A stretch of 6,609 nt of DNA from Rubrobacteraceae bacterium (GCA_029240775.1 JARDZQ010000106.1:1-6609); one strand, 5' to 3'. Numbered from the stretch's first letter, positions 1-6,260 are shown. Notes: generated by a model not told the origin, from the sequence alone. A program made the numbers and translations.

Positions 1-803
1 GCGGGGCGGACATGGTTTTCGTCACCGCCGGCAAGGGCGGCGGCACGGGCACGGGGGCTGCTCCTGTTGTTGCGAAGATAGCCAGGGACTCGGGAGCCTT
101 GACGGTCGGGGTCGTTACCAGGCCGTTCGCGTTCGAGGGGCGACGGCGCGCTACGTACGCCGAGGAGGGGATCAAGCGTCTCAAGGAGAACGTGGACGCC
201 TTGATCATCATCCCCAACGACAGGCTCTTGCAGGTGGCCGAGAAGCGCACCAGCATGATGGACGCCTTCAAGATGGCCGACGACATTCTGAGGAAAGGTG
301 TCCAGGGCATCACCGACCTGATCACGGTTCCCGGCCTGATAAACCTGGACTTCGCCGATGTGCGCACGATCATGCACGACTCCGGCTCCGCGCTCATGGG
401 CATCGGGGAGTCGAGCAGCGAGAACAGGGGAGCAGAGGCCGCGAAGCTAGCGATCTCCAGCCCGCTGCTGGAGGCGAGCATCGAGGGGGCGACGGGCATC
501 ATCCTCAACATCACGGGTGGGAGCGAGCTCGGGCTCTTCGAGGTCAACGAGGCAGCGGAGATCGTCCACAACGCCGCCCACCAGGACGCTAACCTGATCT
601 TCGGCGCCGTGATCGACGAGTCCTATGGGGACCAGGTTACGGTCACGGTGATAGCCACGGGCTTCGACCAGCGCCTGGCGAACCAGCGGCGCACGGAGCG
701 TCCGGCTGTTGAGCAGCGCGAGGAGGAGGAGGTCGCGCCTGCCGGGCCGGCTGCCCCTGAGGGCGACGTACTGGACATCCCGGCCTTCCTGCGCCGCCGG
801 TAG
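1..803 (+). CDS. ftsZ: Cell division GTPase FtsZ, N-terminus cut off by window edge
   Basis: This is the tubulin-like GTPase that polymerises into the Z-ring at mid-cell. The window opens inside the gene: the frame is already open at base 3 (Gly-Ala-Asp, then Met at base 12), so that ATG is internal and roughly 95 N-terminal residues lie upstream. Visible motifs, numbered from that Met, are the tubulin signature GGGTGTG at 9-15, NDR at 69-71, and the T7 catalytic loop NLDFAD at 111-116, which hydrolyses the neighbouring subunit's GTP. The C-terminal FtsZ domain ends near GFDQ (217-220). A short acidic linker of about 30 residues follows, then the conserved C-terminal peptide DIPAFLRRR, the docking site for SepF and other partners. 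The residue before the signature is Lys (AGKGGG), where other FtsZ often have Met or Glu; this position varies. Identification is essentially certain. Confidence 0.97.
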   Translation, partial: GADMVFVTAGKGGGTGTGAAPVVAKIARDSGALTVGVVTRPFAFEGRRRATYAEEGIKRLKENVDALIIIPNDRLLQVAEKRTSMMDAFKMADDILRKGVQGITDLITVPGLINLDFADVRTIMHDSGSALMGIGESSSENRGAEAAKLAISSPLLEASIEGATGIILNITGGSELGLFEVNEAAEIVHNAAHQDANLIFGAVIDESYGDQVTVTVIATGFDQRLANQRRTERPAVEQREEEEVAPAGPAAPEGDVLDIPAFLRRR

Positions 804-817
804 CCCACCCCTAGGGC

Positions 818-1582
818 GTGAGCCGGGACCGTTTCGTTCTCGAACGCACCAGTCCCGGCGTTACCCACGCCGCGGACGGCGGCGCCGTCTACGTTGCGCC
901 CGACCCCGAGCCTCGGGGGGCCAGGGTCTGGTTCTTCACGCGGCTTGGCGGCGTCTCGGAGGAGCCGTACGACAGCCTGAACGTCTCGACGAAGGTGGGC
1001 GACCGCGCCACGGCGGTCGAGGAGAACATCTCCCTGATAAGGCGGGCGATGGGCGGAAGAAGCTCTGCGTGGGTGCGCCAGGTCGCGGGAGACGGCGTGG
1101 TGCGCGTGTCCGAGGCCGGGTTCGCGGGGGAGGCTGACGCCCTCGTCACCTCCGAGCGACATCTTTGCCTCGCCGTCGCGGTAGCGGACTGCGTGCCCGT
1201 CGCGCTCGTCGGAGAACGCGGCGTGGCGATGGTCCACTCCGGCTGGCGCGGGACGCTCGCGGGGATCGCGGGCAAGGCGTTGCGGAGCATCGGCGAGGAG
1301 GGCGTGAGGGCTTACGTCGGGCCAAGCATCCGCGGGTGTTGCTACGAGGTTTCGCAAGAGCTGGCGGAGGGGTTCGAGGCGAGGTTCGGGGAGGGTGTGG
1401 TCTCCGGACGCTACCTCTCGCTGCCGGCGGCGATAAAGGTGGATCTCGAGCGGACGGGGGTAGGGGAGATCCACGACCTCGGGCTGTGCAGCGGGTGTCG
1501 CCCCGACCTCTTCTACTCCCACCGCAAGCAGGGTCCCCTTACGGGCCGGAACCTGGCTGCCGTGGCGATGGTGGCGCTGTGA
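818..1582 (+). CDS. pgeF: PgeF/YfiH (YlmD) multicopper-oxidase-fold protein with an altered metal site
   Basis: Member of the YfiH/YlmD/FAMIN family (254 aa, usual length). The E. coli protein edits UDP-MurNAc carrying L-Ser instead of L-Ala; other members act on purine nucleosides. Family landmarks are FFTRLGGVS (39-47), YDSLN (51-55), VADCVPV (122-128), MVHSGWRG (138-145), VGPSIRGCCYEV (167-178) and CSGCRPDLFYSHR (224-236). The three metal/catalytic residues in E. coli are H71 (in QVHG), C107 and H124. Here C125 and H140 are kept, but the first is Ala90 (QVAGD), so activity is uncertain. The GTG at 818 is the only start available, since an in-frame TAG lies at 812-814. There is no convincing Shine-Dalgarno. 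It begins 14 nt after ftsZ and overlaps yggS by 4 nt. The family assignment is firm; the reaction is inferred. Confidence 0.93.
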   Translation: MSRDRFVLERTSPGVTHAADGGAVYVAPDPEPRGARVWFFTRLGGVSEEPYDSLNVSTKVGDRATAVEENISLIRRAMGGRSSAWVRQVAGDGVVRVSEAGFAGEADALVTSERHLCLAVAVADCVPVALVGERGVAMVHSGWRGTLAGIAGKALRSIGEEGVRAYVGPSIRGCCYEVSQELAEGFEARFGEGVVSGRYLSLPAAIKVDLERTGVGEIHDLGLCSGCRPDLFYSHRKQGPLTGRNLAAVAMVAL

Positions 1583-2286
1583 CTGCGAGGACTTCGGCGG
1601 CCATCCGGGACAACCTCGCGCGCGTGCGCGAAGAGGTAGAGGCGGCGCTGGAGCGCGGCGGGCGGGGGCCGGGGGAGGCGCGGGTTCTCGTCGCCAGCAA
1701 GTACTACGATGTGGACCAGATCTCCGCGCTCGCCGAGACCGGTGCCGACCTGCTCGGCGAGAACCGGGCGGACGACCTCGTCCGCAAGCAGGAGATCTTC
1801 GGCGACCGCTTTGAGTGGCACTTCATCGGCCACCTGCAGAGCAGGAAGGCGAAGACAGTGGTTCCGAGGGTGAGCCTCATCCACTCTGTAGACTCGATCA
1901 AGCTGGTAGAGGAGCTCGCCAAACGCGCGCCTGAGGGAGGCACAGTCGAGATCCTGGTGCAGGTCAACGTGAGCGGCGAGGAGAGCAAGTACGGCGTCGC
2001 CGAGGGCGAGGTCGAGGCGTTGCTGGAGGCGGCCGCGCAGACCGGAGGGCTGGTCCTCGCCAGGGGGTTCATGACCCTCGCGCCGCTGGTTGAAGACCCC
2101 GAGGATGTACGCTATGTTTTCGCGAAACTTCGAGCGATTCGTGATAGTCTAAGGCAGAGTTGGAGCCCGCACTTCGATCTCTCCGAACTCTCAATGGGGA
2201 TGAGCGGTGATTTCGCGGTAGCGGTCGAAGAGGGAGCCACCTTGGTGAGAATCGGGCGAGTGCTACTCGAGGAGGATGGCCCGTAA
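1579..2286 (+). CDS. yggS: YggS/YlmE family PLP-binding homeostasis protein
   Basis: Cytoplasmic pyridoxal-5'-phosphate binding protein of the YggS/PROSC family, a single TIM-barrel domain related to the N-terminal domain of alanine racemase. It has no established enzymatic activity and buffers PLP. The protein is 235 aa, as expected. Lys41 in VASK is the predicted Schiff-base lysine. Other family motifs are GENRADDL (60-67), WHFIGHLQSRK (80-90), GFMTLAP, LSMGMSGDF (204-212) and VRIGR (223-227), the last two forming the phosphate pocket. I chose the GTG at 1579 because it overlaps the pgeF stop (GTGA), implying translational coupling, and gives the usual N-terminus. The same frame stays open further upstream, but only as a shadow inside pgeF. 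The 3' part has an AT-rich codon patch around 2104-2151. Confidence 0.95.
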   Translation: MTARTSAAIRDNLARVREEVEAALERGGRGPGEARVLVASKYYDVDQISALAETGADLLGENRADDLVRKQEIFGDRFEWHFIGHLQSRKAKTVVPRVSLIHSVDSIKLVEELAKRAPEGGTVEILVQVNVSGEESKYGVAEGEVEALLEAAAQTGGLVLARGFMTLAPLVEDPEDVRYVFAKLRAIRDSLRQSWSPHFDLSELSMGMSGDFAVAVEEGATLVRIGRVLLEEDGP

Positions 2287-2291
2287 GGAGG
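2285..2291 (+). promoter_or_regulatory. Strong Shine-Dalgarno for sepF
   Basis: AAGGAGG is a full match to the anti-Shine-Dalgarno. It overlaps the last two bases of the yggS TAA stop and sits 4 nt before the sepF ATG. It is the best ribosome binding site in the cluster and fixes the sepF start. Confidence 0.8.
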
Positions 2292-2295
2292 CAGG

Positions 2296-2871
2296 ATGGG
2301 AGTTAGGGATCGTCTGGAGCGGGTCGCGGCCTGGTTCGGCTTCGGCATCGACGACGATGATTACTACGAAGACGAAGAGGAAGAGGAGCGCCGCTACGGT
2401 AAGGACCCCTACGCGAACGGGGCGAACAGCGACGAGCCGAGCCCCGCAGTGCGCCGCCTCGGTCGGGCGGAGCGCTCCTCTGCCTTCGGCACCTCCCTTG
2501 GGGACCTCTTCGGCAGCGAGGGCCCCAGCAGGAGGGAGAGCTACGCGCAGCACAACCAGCCGCCGCACCTGCGCGCCGTCCCCGACCAGCGACCCACGCG
2601 GGTGAGCGTGCTCGAGCCCTCCAGCTTCAACGACGCCCAGTCCCTGGCCGACCGCTTCAAGCGCCAGCAGCCCGTCATCCTGAACCTTCAGAACGTCGAC
2701 GGCGACCTGAGTCGTAGGATGGTAGATTTCTGCTCGGGGCTCACCTACGCGCTCGACGGGAACATCCAGAGCGTCGCCAGCCGGGTCTTCCTCCTGACAC
2801 CGCGCAACGTCGAGGTGAGCGCCGAGGAGCGCAAGCGCATCGCCGAGCGGGCGTTCTTCAACCAGCTCTGA
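2296..2871 (+). CDS. sepF: SepF, membrane anchor of the Z-ring
   Basis: SepF binds the FtsZ C-terminal peptide and tethers the Z-ring to the membrane; in actinobacteria, which lack FtsA, it is the main anchor. The 191-aa protein shows three parts. Residues 1-17 (MGVRDRLERVAAWFGFG) are an amphipathic helix expected to insert in the membrane. Residues about 18-100 are a flexible linker that starts with a very acidic run (DDDDYY, then EDEEEEE). Residues about 102-191 are the SepF (DUF552) core, with QPVILNLQNVDGDL (125-138), the DFCSGLTYALDG segment (144-155) and VFLLTPRNVEV (164-174). The Gly in the SGLTYALDG helix is typical of the FtsZ-binding dimer interface. The ATG is set by the strong upstream Shine-Dalgarno. 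It lies 9 nt after yggS and 3 nt before proC. Confidence 0.96.
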   Translation: MGVRDRLERVAAWFGFGIDDDDYYEDEEEEERRYGKDPYANGANSDEPSPAVRRLGRAERSSAFGTSLGDLFGSEGPSRRESYAQHNQPPHLRAVPDQRPTRVSVLEPSSFNDAQSLADRFKRQQPVILNLQNVDGDLSRRMVDFCSGLTYALDGNIQSVASRVFLLTPRNVEVSAEERKRIAERAFFNQL

Positions 2872-2874
2872 TTC

Positions 2875-3660
2875 TTGGAGAAGGTCGGGATAATCGGGGC
2901 GGGTAAGATCGGCGGCTCACTCCTGGTGCGCCTCGCCGAGTCCGATGGCTTCGACCTCGCCGTGAGCGACATCCACCCCGAACAGCTCGAGCCGTACAGG
3001 AGCTACGGGGTCCACACCACCTCCTCGAACCAGGAGCTCGCCGAGCGGAGCGACCTCATAGTCGCCGCCGTGAAGCCCTGGGACGTCGCGCAGGTCCTGG
3101 GCGAGGTCTCCCCGGTATTCGAGGGTACGGGCAAGGCGCTCGTGAGTGTCGCCGCGGGGGTCTCAATCTCCAGTATCTCCGAGAAGCTGCCGCCGGGGAC
3201 GGCGGTACTCCGTGTGATGCCGAACGTGTGCGCCTCGGTAGGCCTCGGCTCGGCTGTCGTGACGACCAACGAGCCCGGACGTGAGGCGCTACCGACGGTT
3301 ATAGACATCTTCCGGCACGTCGGCGACGTGATGGAGCTGCCCGAGCGCCTCTTCGACGCGGCGACCGCACTGCACGGCTCCGGGCCAGCGTACGTCGCTC
3401 TCTTCGCCGACGCTCTCATACAGGCCGGTGTGAGGGAGGGCATCCCGCGCGACGTGGCGCGCAGGCTGGTCGTCGAGACGATAGGAGGTACGGCGGTTCT
3501 CCTCAAGGACCGGAGCGCCCACCAGGTACGCGACGAGGTCATGACGCCCGGCGGGACCACGGCCGCGGCCTTCGTCGCAATGGAGAAGGCGGGCTTCGTC
3601 GCGGCGGTCTACGACGGGGTCAACGCGGCTACACAGCGGGCGCGGGGGCTCGGCGGATGA
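2875..3660 (+). CDS. proC: Pyrroline-5-carboxylate reductase
   Basis: Catalyses the last step of proline synthesis, NAD(P)H-dependent reduction of 1-pyrroline-5-carboxylate to L-proline, in the cytosol. The protein is 261 aa, close to the usual 265-275. Residues 4-15 (VGIIGAGKIGGS) are the Rossmann dinucleotide loop, AAVKP (64-68) and VMPNVCASVG (114-123) are family motifs, and HGSGPAYV (167-174) plus EVMTPGGTTAAAFVAME (221-237) form the C-terminal dimer/active-site signature. MPNVCA replaces the commoner MPNTPA. The start is TTG at 2875: an in-frame TGA (the sepF stop) lies just 3 nt upstream, and the glycine loop begins within five residues, so no other start is possible. No Shine-Dalgarno is visible, so translation probably depends on ribosomes finishing sepF. 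It overlaps yggT by 4 nt. Confidence 0.96.
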   Translation: MEKVGIIGAGKIGGSLLVRLAESDGFDLAVSDIHPEQLEPYRSYGVHTTSSNQELAERSDLIVAAVKPWDVAQVLGEVSPVFEGTGKALVSVAAGVSISSISEKLPPGTAVLRVMPNVCASVGLGSAVVTTNEPGREALPTVIDIFRHVGDVMELPERLFDAATALHGSGPAYVALFADALIQAGVREGIPRDVARRLVVETIGGTAVLLKDRSAHQVRDEVMTPGGTTAAAFVAMEKAGFVAAVYDGVNAATQRARGLGG

Positions 3661-4001
3661 GCGTGGCGTTGCTGTTGCAGGATTTCGCGTACAGCATCGC
3701 CGGGCTCCTCTCGGCCGTCGTCAACTACGCCTACTACATCCTCTTTGGGGCGATCATCGCCTCCATCCTCTTCTCCTGGTTCCCGTCCTACCCATCGAGC
3801 GGGTTCTTCCAGGCGATCTACGACGCCGTGCGCGCGATCACGAACCCCATATTGTGGCCCATCCGGAGCCGCATCCCGATGCTCAGGCTCGGGGGCTTCG
3901 GGATCGACCTCTCCCCGATCATCGCGATCTTCGGCCTGAGCATCGCGCGTAGTTTGTTGCTAATAGTAATCAGCGAGTTCATAGGACCTGTAACGGGGTG
4001 A
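3657..4001 (+). CDS. yggT: YggT/YlmG family membrane protein
   Basis: Small integral membrane protein of the YggT family (114 aa), one copy of the repeat found twice in the E. coli protein. Two hydrophobic segments, about residues 12-41 and 85-107, flank a loop with the family signature TNPILWPIRSRIP (62-74) followed by GGFGIDLSPIIA (79-90). The molecular role is not settled. Homologues lie beside sepF and divIVA in Gram-positive bacteria and are linked to division and membrane organisation. The ATG overlaps the proC stop (ATGA), suggesting coupling. The last fifteen or so codons are unusually AT-rich (AGT TTG TTG CTA ATA GTA), just upstream of divIVA. Confidence 0.9.
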   Translation: MSVALLLQDFAYSIAGLLSAVVNYAYYILFGAIIASILFSWFPSYPSSGFFQAIYDAVRAITNPILWPIRSRIPMLRLGGFGIDLSPIIAIFGLSIARSLLLIVISEFIGPVTG

Positions 4002-4002
4002 T
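3995..4002 (+). promoter_or_regulatory. Shine-Dalgarno of divIVA
   Basis: GGGGTGAT matches the extended Shine-Dalgarno (GAGGTGAT) with one A-to-G change that still allows wobble pairing. It overlaps the yggT TGA stop and lies 5 nt before the divIVA ATG. Confidence 0.5.
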
Positions 4003-4007
4003 TTTCT

Positions 4008-5027
4008 ATGCCGATTAGACCGATAGACGTGAGGCGCAAGGAGTTCCGGAATGGCTTCCGCGGCTACGACGCCAACCAGGTAGACGACTTCCTGGACGCG
4101 GTGGCCGACGAGTTCGAGCGCACCTACACGGAGAACGCCCGGCTGCGGGAGGAGATCTCGAGCCTGCGCGAGAGGTTGCAGCAGTTCGAGGAGCTGGAGG
4201 GTTCGATCCGCTCGGCCCTCGTGCACGCCGAGCAAGCGGCGAACGACCTGCGCCGCACCGCGACCTGGGAGGCCGAGGACGTACGCAAGAGTGCGGCCCG
4301 CGAGGCGGACCTGACGGTCCGCGAGGCGCAGGCCCGTGCGCACCAGATGCTCGCCGAGTCCTCGGCGCGCGTCGAGCGGATCCAGGAGTCCTACGAGGCC
4401 CTCCAGGAGGCCAAGAGGACCTTCACGAACGACTTCCGCCAGCTCCTGAAGACCTACACGGAAGTGATGGACAGCATGGAGATCTCCTCCGCCAGGGAGA
4501 TCGAAGCCTCCCTGCGCGAGCGGCTAGACACCGAGTCTATCGCCGTCGCGCGCGAGGCCGCAAGCCACGAGAGCGCCGAGCACACCGCCCCGGAGCCGGA
4601 AGATACCCAGCGAATCGACGCCGAGCCTACAGAGGGTGTCGTCGCCGAAGCGGCCTCGGCAGAAGACGACGCAGCGACGCAGAGCATCGAGCCAGAGACC
4701 GCAGAGCCAGCGCCGGGGGAGATCGCCGAGCTGGAGGCCACGGAGCCGGAGATAGAATCCTCGACCTCGGAGGAGCCTCCCGCCCAGACCTTCACCGGGG
4801 ACCTCGGTGCCGCACCCGAGCCCCGCGAAGAGCCCGCAGCCGTGGACGAGCTTGCGCGGACCGACGAACCCGCCGCGGAGGAGGTGGACAGCGAGGAGCC
4901 GACGCTGGCGGAGGAGAGGAGCTCCGAGAACTTCTTCGACCGCGAAGGGGGCGGGGGATCCTCCCAGGAAGGCGAGAGCGAAAGCCGCATCTTTCGCGCC
5001 AGCCGCTTTCTGCGCCGGCGTGAGTAA
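4008..5027 (+). CDS. divIVA: DivIVA/Wag31 polar and septal scaffold with long acidic tail
   Basis: Coiled-coil scaffold that recognises negatively curved membrane at poles and septa and, in actinobacteria, organises polar growth. The protein is 339 aa, longer than the roughly 160 aa of B. subtilis or 260 aa of mycobacterial Wag31. Residues 1-60 are the membrane-binding domain: F17 and R18 in GFRGYD match the B. subtilis membrane-inserting pair exactly, followed by NQVDDFLD. Heptad-rich helices run from about 36 to 185. Residues about 186-312 are low-complexity, Glu/Ala/Pro-rich and probably disordered. A GGGGSS stretch (314-319) leads to a basic end, RIFRASRFLRRRE, whose FLRRR equals the FtsZ terminus in this window. 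It starts 6 nt after yggT, in the same frame, and overlaps yggU by 8 nt. The N-terminal assignment is firm; the tail function is unknown. Confidence 0.95.
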   Translation: MPIRPIDVRRKEFRNGFRGYDANQVDDFLDAVADEFERTYTENARLREEISSLRERLQQFEELEGSIRSALVHAEQAANDLRRTATWEAEDVRKSAAREADLTVREAQARAHQMLAESSARVERIQESYEALQEAKRTFTNDFRQLLKTYTEVMDSMEISSAREIEASLRERLDTESIAVAREAASHESAEHTAPEPEDTQRIDAEPTEGVVAEAASAEDDAATQSIEPETAEPAPGEIAELEATEPEIESSTSEEPPAQTFTGDLGAAPEPREEPAAVDELARTDEPAAEEVDSEEPTLAEERSSENFFDREGGGGSSQEGESESRIFRASRFLRRRE

Positions 5028-5325
5028 GGGGCCCGTCACCGCAACGAAGGAGGGGACCCTCCTCAACTTGAGGGTCTCGCCCGGGGCGAAGCGGACCGAG
5101 ATCGAGGGCCCCTACGGCGAGAACGCAATCAAGTTGAGAGCCTCCTCACCTCCCGTAAACGGCAGGGCGAACGCGGAGGTCGAGCGTGTTCTGGCCATCC
5201 TGCTCGACGTCCCACTCTCCGCCGTCTCCGTGGTACGGGGCGCCTCGAGCAGGGACAAGACAGTCCTCGTGCGCGGCCTAGAACCAGCCGAAACCCGGAA
5301 GGCCCTGGCTGCCCACCTCGGATAA
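5020..5325 (+). CDS. yggU: DUF167 / YggU family protein
   Basis: Small protein (101 aa) of the YggU/DUF167 family, an alpha/beta fold of unknown function often found near yggT and division genes. Recognisable motifs are LLNLRVSPGAKRTEI (14-28), IKLRASSPPVNGRANAEV (37-54; family pattern APPVDGKAN) and VVRGASSRDKTV (71-82; family pattern SGxxSRxK). The GTG at 5020 lies inside the end of divIVA (8-nt overlap) and gives a normal-length product. The next candidate, TTG at 5068, follows an AAGGAGG (5047-5053) but would cut into the first beta-strand and has a 14-nt spacing, so I reject it. The stop TAA is in the same frame as the next gene, only one codon away from its GTG. Confidence 0.9.
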   Translation: MSKGPVTATKEGTLLNLRVSPGAKRTEIEGPYGENAIKLRASSPPVNGRANAEVERVLAILLDVPLSAVSVVRGASSRDKTVLVRGLEPAETRKALAAHLG

Positions 5326-5328
5326 TCC

Positions 5329-6210
5329 GTGCCCCTGCACACCTTCGAAGTAGACCCCTCCGAGGCCGGAGAACGTCTCGACCGGCTGGCCGCCCGCCGT
5401 CTCGACACCAGCCGTAGCAATATTCAACGCATAATACACGAAGGCTCATTGCGCCTTGATGGTGAGGAGGCCCTTGCGTCGTACAGGGTACGGGGAGGGG
5501 AGCGCGTCGAGGCGCGGCTCCCGGACGGGGAGCTCGCGCCGGAGGAGATCCCCGTACCTCTCGTCTTCGAGGACGAGTTTCTGGTAGTCGTGGACAAGCC
5601 GGCTGGGCTGGTCGTGCATCCGGGCGCGGGAAACCCGTCCGGGACGCTCGTCAACGCGCTGCTCGGGAGAGGAATTGCGGGGGGTGAGGACCCGGCCCGG
5701 CCCGGGATCGTCCACCGCCTCGACAGGGATACCTCGGGGCTCATGGTCGTCGCGAAGGGAGAGCCGGCGTACTCGAGGCTTGTAGAGATGATGGCCGGGC
5801 GAACGGTTCGGCGCGGTTACCGGGCAGTCGTCGTGGGAGAGGGGCTGCCGGAGACGGGGACCGTAGACTCGCCGGTGGGAAGAGACCCGGACAATCCGAC
5901 CCTGATGACTGCGGGCGTGGGCAGGCCCGCCGTCACCCACTTCGAGGTTGTACGGCAGGCCGCGGGTCATACGATGCTAATGGTACGGCTCGAGACGGGG
6001 AGGACGCACCAGATCCGGGTCCATCTCTCGGCCATCGGGCACCCCGTCTACGCTGACCCGCTCTACGGCGGAGCGGTCCCGGGTAGGCGCCTCTGGCTCC
6101 ATGCCGAGCGCCTGTCTTTCGTCCATCCCGTGAGTGGGGAAGGAATGGATTTCGAGTCGTCCGTGCCGGAAGACCTGCGGGAAGTGGCGGCGGAGTTGAG
6201 TCTGGGGTGA
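5329..6210 (+). CDS. rluD: RluA-family large-subunit rRNA pseudouridine synthase (RluD-like)
   Basis: Isomerises uridine to pseudouridine in RNA, most likely 23S rRNA (RluD acts in the helix 69 loop); the exact target cannot be read from sequence. The protein is 293 aa, normal for the S4-containing subgroup. An S4 RNA-binding domain covers about 14-65 (GERLDRLAARRLDTSRSNIQ onward). The catalytic domain has VVVDKPAGLVVHPG (86-99), the active-site motif HRLDRDTSGLMVVAK (129-143) with catalytic Asp132, and the C-terminal TGRTHQIRVHLSAIGHPVYAD signature. GTG at 5329 is the first in-frame start after TAA at 5323, and no Shine-Dalgarno is visible. Codons 31-45 are markedly AT-ending compared with the rest. 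It is the last recognisable gene of the run. In many Firmicutes lspA stands just before it; here lspA is absent. Confidence 0.94.
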   Translation: MPLHTFEVDPSEAGERLDRLAARRLDTSRSNIQRIIHEGSLRLDGEEALASYRVRGGERVEARLPDGELAPEEIPVPLVFEDEFLVVVDKPAGLVVHPGAGNPSGTLVNALLGRGIAGGEDPARPGIVHRLDRDTSGLMVVAKGEPAYSRLVEMMAGRTVRRGYRAVVVGEGLPETGTVDSPVGRDPDNPTLMTAGVGRPAVTHFEVVRQAAGHTMLMVRLETGRTHQIRVHLSAIGHPVYADPLYGGAVPGRRLWLHAERLSFVHPVSGEGMDFESSVPEDLREVAAELSLG

Positions 6211-6218
6211 GAGATCGA

Positions 6219-6237
6219 GAACTCCAACTTTTAGTTC
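6219..6237 (+). terminator. Weak hairpin just after rluD
   Basis: GAACT (6219-6223) pairs with AGTTC (6233-6237) around a 9-nt loop, 8 nt after the rluD stop. The stem is only 5 bp and the following bases (GTTCCTTG) are only mildly T-rich, so this is a poor terminator at best. Confidence 0.15.
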
Positions 6238-6260
6238 GTTCCTTGTCCCCATGGCTCGTT

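Noticed and set aside
623..1522. 299-aa minus-strand open frame over the ftsZ end and pgeF
   Set aside because: It lies antisense to two clearly conserved genes; the translation is Arg/Pro-rich with no motif, typical of shadow frames in GC-rich DNA.
1165..1578. Upstream extension of the yggS frame to give a 373-aa protein
   Set aside because: The added part is an Arg/Gly-rich shadow of pgeF; family length and the GTGA overlap support the start at 1579.
4454..5066. Minus-strand frames of 178 and 180 aa opposite the divIVA tail
   Set aside because: Their Ser/Ala- or Leu/Gly-rich composition is the complement of the low-complexity Glu/Ala tail of DivIVA; no start signal or motif.
5047..5070. 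AAGGAGG followed by TTG at 5068 as the yggU start
   Set aside because: The spacing of 14 nt is too long and the start would remove part of the conserved first beta-strand; GTG at 5020 gives the normal family length.
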